Below, piece by piece: positions 9,904 through 17,538 of a stretch of DNA of 64,000 nt. Every line of letters starts with the position of its first letter. Positions within the stretch are counted from its first letter, which is position 1. Under the pieces are notes generated by a model. That model made no database searches. It saw nothing but the letters and a program-made list of their open reading frames with translations, and had not been told where the DNA came from. The position numbers and the translations under genes were made by a program. Source of the DNA: RCIO01 sp040880025 (GTDB lineage: Bacteria > Pseudomonadota > Alphaproteobacteria > Rhizobiales > Rhizobiaceae); assembly GCA_040880025.1 (NCBI GenBank), contig JBBDJD010000010.1, forward strand, positions 62,001-126,000, given 5' to 3'.

Positions 9904-10515
9904 TCAGCTTCCCTTGATGCCCTTCATCGCGTTCTCGCCCCAGACCTGTTCCAGTCGGGCGTCGCGCCGGCAGCCATTGCGGTAATATTTGTAGCGAACC
10001 GGATTCTTCCGGTAGTAGTTCTGGTGGTAGTCCTCCGCCGGCCAGAAGGTGGACGCCGACACGATGTCGGTGGCGATCGACGTGCCGAGTTCCCTTGCCG
10101 CCGCTTTCTTGGCTTTATCCGCCGCAGCCTCCTGTTCGGCCGTCATAGCATAGACGGCAGTCGTGTAGCTGTGGCCGCGGTCGCAGAACTGGCCGCCGCC
10201 GTCAGTCGGGTCGATCGTATGAAAGAATGTCGTGACCAGCATGTCGTAGCTGACCCGCGCATTGTCGAATTCGATCCTGACGGCCTCGCGATGGCCGCCC
10301 GACGTGTGGTCGTAATAGGTCGGATTGTCGGTCTGGCCGCCAATATAGCCGGACGTGGTCGAGACCACCCCCGACACCTTGTCGAAATCGGACTCAACGC
10401 ACCAGAAACAGCCTCCGGCGAAAATCGCCACTTCCATCTCGGCCTGCGCCGGCTGGGCGGCGGAAAGAGCGGCGCCTGCGGCGAGCAGCGCGGCATATGC
10501 GGTATTGCGGATCAT
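9904..10515 (-). CDS. msrA: Peptide-methionine (S)-S-oxide reductase MsrA, exported
   Basis: 203 residues. A signal peptide (residues 1-25, ending AQPAQA) is followed by FAGGCFWCVES with catalytic Cys36 and by the expected downstream segments (TTSGYIGGQTDNPTYYD; VTTFFHTIDPT). It reduces the S-epimer of methionine sulfoxide; the signal peptide places it in the periplasm. Only 7 bp separate it from the convergent dehydrogenase gene. Confidence 0.95.
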   Translation of the reverse strand: MIRNTAYAALLAAGAALSAAQPAQAEMEVAIFAGGCFWCVESDFDKVSGVVSTTSGYIGGQTDNPTYYDHTSGGHREAVRIEFDNARVSYDMLVTTFFHTIDPTDGGGQFCDRGHSYTTAVYAMTAEQEAAADKAKKAAARELGTSIATDIVSASTFWPAEDYHQNYYRKNPVRYKYYRNGCRRDARLEQVWGENAMKGIKGS

Positions 10516-10618
10516 CGACGAACCTCCGGTTTCGCCGCAGAACCTATCACCGCTTTGCGCCGCTTCAAATCAACGGCTTACACGCTTGCGTGAGAAGCCG
10601 GTTTCCAAGGGCCCGGAC

Positions 10619-11134
10619 TTAGACGTGCTCCGCCACGACACGGGTCCGGCCCACGCGCCAGGCGTCGACGAGATAGGCGAAGATCATCACCTGAAGCACC
10701 ATCAGGACCGGCACGTAAAATGCCGGGATGTAGTAGATGAAGCCGAGCGGCAGATTGTAGACCTGCGCATTCATGGCGGCGGCGAGAACGATAACCATGT
10801 CGGCGGTGCCGACCACGCTGAACAGGGCGGTCAGCCAATACCCGTGCGCTTCGCGATACCGCCATGCAAGCAGGGCCGCGAGCGCCAGCAGGCCAGAGGC
10901 GAAGTCGCCATAGGCGATCGTGCGGGCGAGACCGCCGGGAAAATCGGCCGCCACCTGACCCGGCAGGAATATCGCCAGCAGCACAAACCGAAAGGCATGA
11001 ACCAGGAGCAGCGGCTCCAGTTTCTCACGCAGCGGCCTCATCCTGAGTGATGGTGCGATATACCACCGCGCGATGTACGCCATGATGACAATCGTCAGCG
11101 TGGACTGAATCGCCATGACGAAAAAGGGACTCAT
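10619..11134 (-). CDS. Six-segment integral membrane protein of unknown function
   Basis: 171 residues from the ATG at 11134 (GAGGTG 6 nt upstream), nearly all hydrophobic with about five to six membrane helices; polar loops contain RWYIAPSLRMRPLREKLEPL and RYREAHGY. No known motif was recognised. It is divergent from an hxlR-type gene, and a 17-bp palindrome in the shared 129-bp spacer suggests that regulator controls it. Function is not assigned. Confidence 0.8.
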   Translation of the reverse strand: MSPFFVMAIQSTLTIVIMAYIARWYIAPSLRMRPLREKLEPLLLVHAFRFVLLAIFLPGQVAADFPGGLARTIAYGDFASGLLALAALLAWRYREAHGYWLTALFSVVGTADMVIVLAAAMNAQVYNLPLGFIYYIPAFYVPVLMVLQVMIFAYLVDAWRVGRTRVVAEHV

Positions 11135-11182
11135 GTTCTGCACCTCGGTCGGAATGAAACACAGGGCGCAATTAACAAGATT

Positions 11183-11199
11183 GTTTGCAGCTTGCAAAC
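11183..11199. promoter_or_regulatory. Candidate HxlR operator between divergent genes
   Basis: GTTTGCA-N3-TGCAAAC, a perfect 7-bp inverted repeat, lies in the divergent spacer between the membrane-protein gene and the hxlR gene. HxlR dimers bind this kind of palindrome. It is placed about 50 bp from one start and 65 bp from the other, so it could control both. Confidence 0.6.
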
Positions 11200-11263
11200 T
11201 AAATCCTCGACGCCCATATAGGCGACACGCTAGAACACGTCATGCGGCCGGAGATTTACGGGA

Positions 11264-11686
11264 ATGCAGGAACGCAAACCAAGATCGGACTGTCCCATAA
11301 GCTGCGCGCTGGACGTGCTGGGCGACAGGTGGTCATTGCTGATCGTCCGCGACATCCTGCTGCGTGGAAAGACGACGCATGGGGCTTTCAGGGAGTCGAG
11401 CGAGCGGATCGCGACGAACATCCTGGGCGATCGCCTCGCCTATCTCGAGCGACAGGGCATTGTATCCAGGCGGCCCAATCCGGATGACGGGCGAAGCGAA
11501 ATCTTCGCGCTGACGCAAAAGGGGACGGACCTGCTTCCGCTGCTCATCGCAATGACCGAGTGGAGCGGCAAGCACGACGAGACGTTCATGGCATCGAAAC
11601 AGATGCGCGACGAAATGGACGCCTTCGTCGAGGCGATGAAACAGCTGCAGCAGCGGCTGACGAAAGAGAGCGGCGCGGCTGCCTAA
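11264..11686 (+). CDS. HxlR-family winged-helix transcriptional regulator
   Basis: 140 residues. The N-terminus CPISCALDVLGDRWSLLIVRDIL and the wing region (NILGDRLAYLERQGIVSRRP) are the HxlR signature. Two cysteines near residues 10 and 14 are at the position used for redox or electrophile sensing in some members. Divergent from a membrane protein, its probable target. Its TAA stop overlaps the stop of an antisense sdhB relic. Confidence 0.93.
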   Translation: MQERKPRSDCPISCALDVLGDRWSLLIVRDILLRGKTTHGAFRESSERIATNILGDRLAYLERQGIVSRRPNPDDGRSEIFALTQKGTDLLPLLIAMTEWSGKHDETFMASKQMRDEMDAFVEAMKQLQQRLTKESGAAA

Positions 11687-11772
11687 ACCCGCCGTTCGAT
11701 CATCATCTTCTTGATTTCCGCGATCGCCTTGGCCGGGTTCAGCCCCTTGGGGCAGGACTGCGTGCAGTTCAT
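11683..11772 (-). pseudogene. Duplicated 3' fragment of sdhB
   Basis: Bases 11687-11772 repeat 11845-11930, the sdhB 3' end, over 86 bp with only three mismatches and in the same orientation. The relic encodes the last 28 or so residues of SdhB (NCTQSCPKGLNPAKAIAEIK and onward) ending ERRV-stop, with TAG instead of the TGA of the intact gene. There is no start or upstream part. It is a recombination scar directly after hxlR. Confidence 0.85.
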
Positions 11773-11840
11773 TGCCGCCCGACCGCAGGACGAATGTCCG
11801 AGGACGGGCAATCAAGGCAAACGACCATCAACAGCGGCGG

Positions 11841-12632
11841 TCAGACCCGCCGTTCCACCATCATCTTCTTGATTTCCGCAATCGCCTTGGCCGGGTTCAG
11901 CCCCTTGGGGCAGGACTGCGTGCAGTTCATGATCGTGTGGCAGCGGTAGAGCCGGAACGGGTCTTCCAGATTGTCGAGCCGCTCGCCGGTGGCCTCGTCG
12001 CGGCTGTCGATCAGCCAGCGATAGGCCTGCAACAGCACGGCGGGGCCGAGATAGCGCTCGCCGTTCCACCAGTAGCTGGGGCACGACGTCTGGCAGCAGA
12101 AGCACAGGATGCATTCGTAGAGCCCGTCCAGCTTCTGCCGGTCCTCATGGCTCTGCTTCCATTCCTTGGCCGGCTCCGGCGACACCGTCTGCAGCCAGGG
12201 CTCGATCGATGAAAGCTGGGCGTAGGGTACGGAAAGGTCGGGCACCAGGTCCTTGACCACCGGCATGTGCGGCAGCGGATAGACCTTCACCGCGCCTTTC
12301 ACCTCGTCCATGCCCTTGGTGCAGGCGAGCGTGTTGGTGCCGTCGATGTTCATGGCGCAGGAGCCGCAAATGCCCTCGCGGCACGAGCGGCGCAAAGTCA
12401 GCGTCGGGTCGACATTGTTCTTGATCCACAAAAGCGCGTCGAGGACCATCGGCCCGCAATCGTCCATGTCGACATAATAGGTGTCGACGCGAGGGTTCTC
12501 CCCGTCGTCCGGCGACCAGCGATAGATGCGGTACTCGCGAACATTGCCCGCGCCTTCGGGCTTCGGCCAGATCTTGCCGTCCTTGACCCTGGAGTTCTTC
12601 GGAAGCGTGAGTTCAACCATCAGTCTATCCAA
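11841..12632 (-). CDS. sdhB: Succinate dehydrogenase iron-sulfur subunit SdhB
   Basis: 263 residues. The N-terminal 2Fe-2S part has CREGICGSCAMNIDG and the C-terminal part has CILCFCCQTSCPSYW and CTQSCPKGLNPAKA for the 4Fe-4S and 3Fe-4S clusters. It passes electrons from SdhA flavin to ubiquinone at SdhCD. Last gene of sdhC-D-A-(insert)-B. Unusually, it is separated from sdhA by an unrelated 178-codon gene. Confidence 0.97.
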   Translation of the reverse strand: MDRLMVELTLPKNSRVKDGKIWPKPEGAGNVREYRIYRWSPDDGENPRVDTYYVDMDDCGPMVLDALLWIKNNVDPTLTLRRSCREGICGSCAMNIDGTNTLACTKGMDEVKGAVKVYPLPHMPVVKDLVPDLSVPYAQLSSIEPWLQTVSPEPAKEWKQSHEDRQKLDGLYECILCFCCQTSCPSYWWNGERYLGPAVLLQAYRWLIDSRDEATGERLDNLEDPFRLYRCHTIMNCTQSCPKGLNPAKAIAEIKKMMVERRV

Positions 12633-12643
12633 CTACCAGTGAG

Positions 12644-13180
12644 CTAGCCGCACCGAGCTGCAGGAACTTCGTCGCGCCTACTGTTGTCTCGCGATTTGTA
12701 TTCCCACGCGTAATTCCAGCAATCGGAGCCGACCATATTACAGTAACAAATACTTACCTTGGTTTCCGAGAAGCGGCGGCTGAGAATTTTTATGTCCGTA
12801 ATACCTATGTCCCGATCTATGGAAATAAGCGGGATTATCGCTCCAGGATGCACCACCCGTCGTTCTGAGTACGCGTGGCGAACAATGTATTCGTGACCAA
12901 ATCCTATCGATTCCATATCAAGGACAGCATATCTGACATCGTTGCTTTCCGGGTTATCAGCGATGTTCAGTTTATGAATAACCGCTGGGCCTGCCCCCGC
13001 GTTTATGAGTTCAATCCCGTTGTTGGACCTAGAAGCAAAAAATGCAGTGTTTACACTCAGATGAGGTCTGGTTTCAATGTAAGATTGCTTCCAAGTATAC
13101 CAAGAAAAAGCCGCAGACGTTGCCGCTAAAACTAGCGCGACAAACGATAGTGACCCATTTATCCACTCTGCGCGTGACAT
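12644..13180 (-). CDS. Hypothetical single-pass membrane protein inserted between sdhA and sdhB
   Basis: 178 residues starting MSRAEWINGSLSF, with one membrane helix (about residues 9-30), then WYTWKQSYIETRPHLSV and a soluble C-terminal domain with several Cys. The ATG begins 1 bp after the sdhA stop, and the stop is 11 bp before sdhB, so it is cotranscribed. Base composition is visibly lower in GC than its neighbours, and the codon choice (many ATA, AAT, TAT) differs, both pointing to transfer. Frame extension into sdhA is a shadow. Function unknown. Confidence 0.7.
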   Translation of the reverse strand: MSRAEWINGSLSFVALVLAATSAAFSWYTWKQSYIETRPHLSVNTAFFASRSNNGIELINAGAGPAVIHKLNIADNPESNDVRYAVLDMESIGFGHEYIVRHAYSERRVVHPGAIIPLISIDRDIGITDIKILSRRFSETKVSICYCNMVGSDCWNYAWEYKSRDNSRRDEVPAARCG

Positions 13181-13181
13181 T

Positions 13182-15023
13182 TCAATACACCCGCTTCTTC
13201 GGCGCAATTTTCGCCAGTTCGATTCCGCCGTTGGCTTCATCCAGCATCGGCTCGGTGTGCACCGGCCGGTAGGAGAGTGCGACCTTGCCCGCCTCGTCCA
13301 CCTTCGCCAGCGTGTGGTGGCGCCAGTTCTTGTCGTCGCGATCGGCAAAGTCCTCGCGCGCATGCGCGCCGCGGCTCTCCTTGCGCGCTTCCGCCGAATA
13401 GACGGTGGTGATGGCGTTCGCCATCAGGTTTTCCAGCTCCAGCGTTTCCACCAGATCGGAGTTCCAGATCATCGACCGGTCGGTGACATGCACGTCGGCA
13501 AGCTCGCCCCAGATTGCCGAGATGCGCTTGCAGCCCTGCTTGAGCGATTCGGAGGTGCGGAACACCGCCGCGTCTTCCTGCATGGCCTTCTGCATCTTGT
13601 CGCGCAGCTGCGCCGTCGGGCTGCCGCCATCGGCATGGCGCGTGCGGTCGAAACGGCCGATGATCGCGTCGCAGGCGGCGATATCGACTGGCGGCGCCTT
13701 CGCATCGCGGTCGATCACCTGTCCGGCGCGGATCGCCGCGGCGCGGCCGAACACCACAAGATCGATCAGCGAGTTGGAGCCCAGCCGGTTGGCGCCGTGC
13801 ACCGAGGCGCATGCCGCCTCGCCGACAGCCATCAGGCCCGGCGCGACCGCGTCGGGATCGTCGGCTGTCGGGTTCAGCACCTCGCCCCAGTAATTGGTCG
13901 GGATGCCGCCCATATTGTAGTGCACCGTCGGCAGCACCGGGATCGGCTCGCGGGTGACATCGACGCCGGCGAATATTTTCGCGCTCTCCGAAATGCCCGG
14001 CAGTCGCTCGTGAAGCACCGCCGGGTCGAGATGGTCGAGGTGGAGGAAGATGTGGTCCTTCTCCTTGCCGACGCCCCGCCCCTCGCGGATTTCCATGGTC
14101 ATGCAGCGTGAGACGACGTCGCGGGATGCGAGATCCTTGGCCGACGGCGCATAACGCTCCATGAAGCGCTCGCCCTCCGAATTGACCAGATAGCCGCCCT
14201 CGCCGCGCGCGCCTTCGGTGATCAGGCAGCCGGCGCCGTAGATGCCGGTCGGGTGGAACTGCACGAATTCCATGTCCTGCAACGGCAGCCCGGCGCGCGC
14301 CACCATGCCGCCGCCGTCGCCGGTGCAGGTGTGGGCCGAGGTCGCGGTGAAATAGGCACGGCCATAGCCGCCGGTCGCCAGCACCACCATCTTGGCGGCG
14401 AAGCAGTGAATGGTGCCGTCGTCGAGGTTCCAGGCAACGACGCCGGTGCACACGCCGTCCGTCATGATCAGGTCGAGCGCGAAATATTCGATGAAGAACT
14501 GCGCCTTGTGCTTAACCGACTGGCCGTAGAGCGCGTGCAGGATGGCGTGGCCGGTGCGGTCGGCCGCCGCGCAGGTGCGCTGCACCGGCGGACCCTCGCC
14601 GAAATTCTGCATGTGGCCGCCAAAGGGGCGCTGGTAGATGCGCCCGTCCTCGGTGCGCGAGAACGGCACGCCGTAGTGCTCCAGCTCGTAAACGGCCGCC
14701 GGCGCCTCGCGCGCCAGATATTCCATCGCGTCGACATCGCCCAGCCAGTCCGACCCCTTCACGGTGTCGTAGAGGTGCCACTGCCAGCTGTCGGGGCCCA
14801 TGTTCTGCAACGAGGCGGCGATGCCGCCTTGCGCGGCGACCGTGTGCGAACGGGTGGGAAACACCTTGGTGATGCAGGCGGTCTTGAGCCCCTGTTCGGC
14901 CATGCCCAGAGTGGCGCGCAGACCCGCGCCGCCCGCGCCGACGACGACGACGTCATAGGCATGATCGACATAGGTGTAGGCGCTGGCGGCCTTGCCGGCG
15001 GCGGAGCTTTTGGATGCGGCCAC
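13182..15023 (-). CDS. sdhA: Succinate dehydrogenase flavoprotein subunit SdhA
   Basis: 613 residues, full length. FAD-binding VVVGAGGAGLRATLGMAEQG, the covalent FAD histidine region TRSHTVAAQGGI, active-site segments such as HPTGIYGAGCLITEGARGEGG and GLMAVGEAACASVHGANRLGSNSL are all present. It oxidises succinate to fumarate on the cytoplasmic face of complex II. Third gene of the operon; 3 bp from sdhD. Confidence 0.98.
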   Translation of the reverse strand: MAASKSSAAGKAASAYTYVDHAYDVVVVGAGGAGLRATLGMAEQGLKTACITKVFPTRSHTVAAQGGIAASLQNMGPDSWQWHLYDTVKGSDWLGDVDAMEYLAREAPAAVYELEHYGVPFSRTEDGRIYQRPFGGHMQNFGEGPPVQRTCAAADRTGHAILHALYGQSVKHKAQFFIEYFALDLIMTDGVCTGVVAWNLDDGTIHCFAAKMVVLATGGYGRAYFTATSAHTCTGDGGGMVARAGLPLQDMEFVQFHPTGIYGAGCLITEGARGEGGYLVNSEGERFMERYAPSAKDLASRDVVSRCMTMEIREGRGVGKEKDHIFLHLDHLDPAVLHERLPGISESAKIFAGVDVTREPIPVLPTVHYNMGGIPTNYWGEVLNPTADDPDAVAPGLMAVGEAACASVHGANRLGSNSLIDLVVFGRAAAIRAGQVIDRDAKAPPVDIAACDAIIGRFDRTRHADGGSPTAQLRDKMQKAMQEDAAVFRTSESLKQGCKRISAIWGELADVHVTDRSMIWNSDLVETLELENLMANAITTVYSAEARKESRGAHAREDFADRDDKNWRHHTLAKVDEAGKVALSYRPVHTEPMLDEANGGIELAKIAPKKRVY

Positions 15024-15026
15024 TAA

Positions 15027-15410
15027 TCAGCCTCCGAATGCGAGACGGGCGAGCGCGAACAGCGAGGCCGCGCCGACGAGCACTGAAAAGACGGTGTTGA
15101 GCATCAGCAGAACGACCTTGAGAAGCTCAGAATGGATATAGTCGGCGATGATCTCCTGCATGCCGAGCCGCATGTGCTCAAGGCTGATGGTGATGAACAG
15201 CGCCAGCAGGATGGCAACGGCCGGCTGGCCCAGCGTGGCGCGCGTGGCCTCGTAGCCCTGGCCGAACAGCGCCAGCACCAGCCCGACGGCGAAGAATGAA
15301 AGCGGAACCAGCACCACGGAGCTGACGCGCAGGCGCCAGAAATGCATGGTGCCGTCCCTGGCGGAGCCGAGGCCGCGGGCCTTTCTGAGTGGGGTGCGCA
15401 TCTCCGTCAT
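15027..15410 (-). CDS. sdhD: Succinate dehydrogenase membrane anchor SdhD
   Basis: 127 residues with three membrane helices and the segment ISLEHMRLGMQEIIADYIH, whose histidine is a haem/quinone-site residue in alphaproteobacterial SdhD. It anchors complex II with SdhC. The start at 15410 is 7 bp past the sdhC stop; an in-frame ATG at 15401 is an alternative. Confidence 0.94.
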   Translation of the reverse strand: MTEMRTPLRKARGLGSARDGTMHFWRLRVSSVVLVPLSFFAVGLVLALFGQGYEATRATLGQPAVAILLALFITISLEHMRLGMQEIIADYIHSELLKVVLLMLNTVFSVLVGAASLFALARLAFGG

Positions 15411-15417
15411 CGCGGCC

Positions 15418-15816
15418 TCACCACAAAAGCAACATCGCCGCCCAGGTGGCGAGCGTCAGGACGATCGAGCCGGCAAGGGTGGCCCAGGCGAGCCGGGTGG
15501 ACGTTTCCTTGCCCATGCCGAAGCCGGTGTCCCACATGAGATGCCGGATGCCGCCAAGAAGATGGTGCCACAGCGCCCAGGTGAAGCCGAACAGCACCAC
15601 AAGCCCGAACCACGAGCCCATGACCGCGCTGGCGGTCTCGAACCATTCCGGGGAGGTCGCCGCCGCGACCAGCCACCAGGCGACCAGCAGCGTGCCGAAA
15701 TAGAGCGCGGCGCCGGTGATGCGGTGAACGATCGACATGAGCATGGTCGGGATGAGCCGATAGACCTGCAGATGCGGCGATACCGGTCTTTGTCGGTTGG
15801 CTGTCGATTCGCTCAT
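15418..15816 (-). CDS. sdhC: Succinate dehydrogenase cytochrome b556 subunit SdhC
   Basis: 132 residues from the ATG at 15816 (AGGGGAG close upstream). The N-terminus RPVSPHLQVYRLIPTMLMSI and SIVHRITGAALY are the SdhC signature; the later LWHHLLGGIRHLMWD supplies the haem ligand region. Three membrane helices. First gene of sdhCDA-x-B; the operon promoter should lie in 15817-16033. Confidence 0.96.
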   Translation of the reverse strand: MSESTANRQRPVSPHLQVYRLIPTMLMSIVHRITGAALYFGTLLVAWWLVAAATSPEWFETASAVMGSWFGLVVLFGFTWALWHHLLGGIRHLMWDTGFGMGKETSTRLAWATLAGSIVLTLATWAAMLLLW

Positions 15817-16033
15817 GGCTCCCCTCTGTCGTCCCGTCGATGCCGGAGGCCGGAAACCGGCTTCCCCGCCCGGCGGGACCGGTGGTTTTCTAGTCCGGTT
15901 TTTGCACTGCGTCAAAGCCGCGCAAACAGGTCGCCGCGCCTGTCTAGCCGCCTCTCCGCGCCGCGTCCATCGAGGCCGCGAGCTTCAATCGATTGAAGCT
16001 GCCGGGCTTTTTTCCGGGCCGACCGGGGATGCG

Positions 16034-16438
16034 CTAGCGGTTGCAGGTGAGCGGCGCCGAGCCGGCCTTCATCCACAGCGCCTCGCGCCCCTCGAGCACC
16101 AGCGCCAGGCCTTCCGCGCCGTAGCGGCTGCGCTGGCTCGGCGGCGCGGCGACCAGTTCGAACCGGCGCTCTGCCGGCTCGGCGTCCTGCTCGCTGTCCT
16201 GCTCGTCATCCTCAACCGCGACGACCAAGTTTTCGCTGATCAGCACCGCCGCACCGGTGTTGACGATGCGGATTTCGCCGTCCTCGCCGCACTGGTAGGT
16301 GGCGATTCGCGGCTGGTTGCTCGGGATCTGCGGCCGGGACGAACCTCCGCCGCCCGTGCACCCGGCGGCGACAAGCGCCGTGGCGCCGGCGAAACTCAAT
16401 ACGAATGCGCGCCGCGCGCGGCCTGCTGAACTTTTCAT
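16034..16438 (-). CDS. MliC-like lipoprotein (putative lysozyme inhibitor)
   Basis: 134 residues from the ATG at 16438. A lipobox (LVAAGC) ends the signal peptide, followed by a Gly/Ser linker. The body has YQCGEDGEIRI and a terminal RYGAEGLALVLEG...WMKAG...LTC pattern resembling MliC, in which two cysteines close a beta barrel. MliC blocks C-type lysozyme at the outer membrane. An acidic insertion (DDEQDSEQDAEPAE) is unusual. The family match is by pattern only. Confidence 0.6.
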   Translation of the reverse strand: MKSSAGRARRAFVLSFAGATALVAAGCTGGGGSSRPQIPSNQPRIATYQCGEDGEIRIVNTGAAVLISENLVVAVEDDEQDSEQDAEPAERRFELVAAPPSQRSRYGAEGLALVLEGREALWMKAGSAPLTCNR

Positions 16439-16463
16439 GGCGCGGACGCTATTCCGTTTGCCG

Positions 16464-16652
16464 CGCAAAGATCAATCCCAAAGCCGCGCCTGACTTACGC
16501 AGCGGCATGGGCTTGTTCTCGCCCCAATTCTCCCAAAAACTGCGGTGGGCAACAACGTAACGGGGTGGCGATGCGTCGGGCGGCGTTAGCACTGTTTCTG
16601 ATTCTCATACTCGCACCGGTCGCATTGGCTGAATGGCAGGTGGCGCTGGCGG
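16464..16652 (+). repeat. Left copy of an imperfect direct repeat (caspase-gene 5' region)
   Basis: About 190 bp resembling 17350-17538, by eye roughly 75-80% identical with small gaps. Anchors shared by both copies are AAAGATCAATCCCA, CCCCAATTCTC and ATGCGTCGGGCGG. The copy covers the upstream region plus the signal-peptide codons of the caspase-like gene at 17458 and then diverges. Confidence 0.75.
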
Positions 16653-16780
16653 ACGCGACGCCCTCGCCGCCGGCTTCATCCTGGGCATCCCCGTCCACAC
16701 GGCCTCATCACTTCTGCGTCCTTCCGGCGGCACCTGGTTGTCTGCGGCTGCAGGGCGCGGCCCGCATCGACCGTCTGTAA
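16571..16780 (+). pseudogene. Remnant of a caspase-like gene: signal peptide only
   Basis: The 69-codon frame begins MRRAALALFLILILAPVALA, a near copy of the signal peptide of the caspase-like protein at 17458, followed by E-WQVALA in place of ERRVALV. After about 25 codons all similarity stops and the frame runs into unrelated Pro/Ser-rich sequence. It looks like a duplicate whose catalytic and TPR parts were deleted. Confidence 0.65.
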
Positions 16781-16802
16781 AAACCTGAAAGGAACATCGC
16801 TT

Positions 16803-17243
16803 ATGACAAAACGTGTGCTTTCGCTTGTCGCCGGAGCCTGGGCTCTTGTCTCCATCGCGGGCGCCAGCCTTGCCCAGGACGGCAGCAAGCTCACAGCGGG
16901 ACAGGCCGCCGAAACCCAAGCCAGGCTCAAGCTCGCGACCGGCGTCATCGCGCTCGGCCGCGCCGACAAGGACCCGATGATGCTGGTGGTCGGCGCCAGG
17001 ATCCTCGCCGAAATCGGAACCGTCGGCGGCGAAGGGAACGCCAGCGATGCCTACGACGTCTCGGCGGTCCTCGACGAGGCAAAGGGGCTTGCCGGCGACA
17101 ATCAGTATCTGCTCGACGAGATCGCCGCGATTCCGACCGAGCGTGCCGCGCGCGTCAGCGCGCGTTACTGCAACTGGTATCAGAACTGCGGCTACAGCAT
17201 CGTCGATCCTTTCGCCTGTGAGATGGTTCAGGTCTGCAACTAG
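16803..17243 (+). CDS. Secreted small protein with Cys-rich C-terminus, unknown function
   Basis: 146 residues with a clear signal peptide (cleavage after ASLAQ near 25), a helical middle (LTAGQAAETQARLKLATG; MMLVVGARILAEIG) and a compact C-terminus with four cysteines (YCNWYQNCGY...FACEMVQVCN) that could form two disulfides. GAAAGGAA precedes the ATG. It lies between the remnant and the intact caspase-like gene, so a partnership is possible but unproven. Family not recognised. Confidence 0.75.
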   Translation: MTKRVLSLVAGAWALVSIAGASLAQDGSKLTAGQAAETQARLKLATGVIALGRADKDPMMLVVGARILAEIGTVGGEGNASDAYDVSAVLDEAKGLAGDNQYLLDEIAAIPTERAARVSARYCNWYQNCGYSIVDPFACEMVQVCN

Positions 17244-17349
17244 GCCTGTCAGCAAGAGGCGTTGGCCATCCGGCCGGCGCCTCGTGTTGACCCGGTGGGA
17301 GCGGAAGGAAACTGCGGGGCCTTGTTCGGCGTCTCGCTTGAACAGCTGC

Positions 17350-17538
17350 GGAAAGATCAATCCCACAGCGGCGTCAATCATGCGCGGCAGCCCACCGGGC
17401 TTGCTCTTGCCCCAATTCTCGCAAATTCTACTGCCGCAACAGCGGAATGGAGTGGCCATGCGTCGGGCGGTGCTGGCACTGCTTCTTTTTCTCATACTCG
17501 CGCCGGCCGCATTTGCGGAGCGGCGGGTAGCGCTGGTA
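17350..17538 (+). repeat. Right copy of the imperfect direct repeat (intact caspase gene 5' region)
   Basis: Counterpart of 16464-16652. It contains the upstream region, ribosome site and first 25 or so codons of the caspase-like gene. The two copies lie about 890 bp apart in the same orientation and flank the 146-residue secreted-protein gene. Confidence 0.75.
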
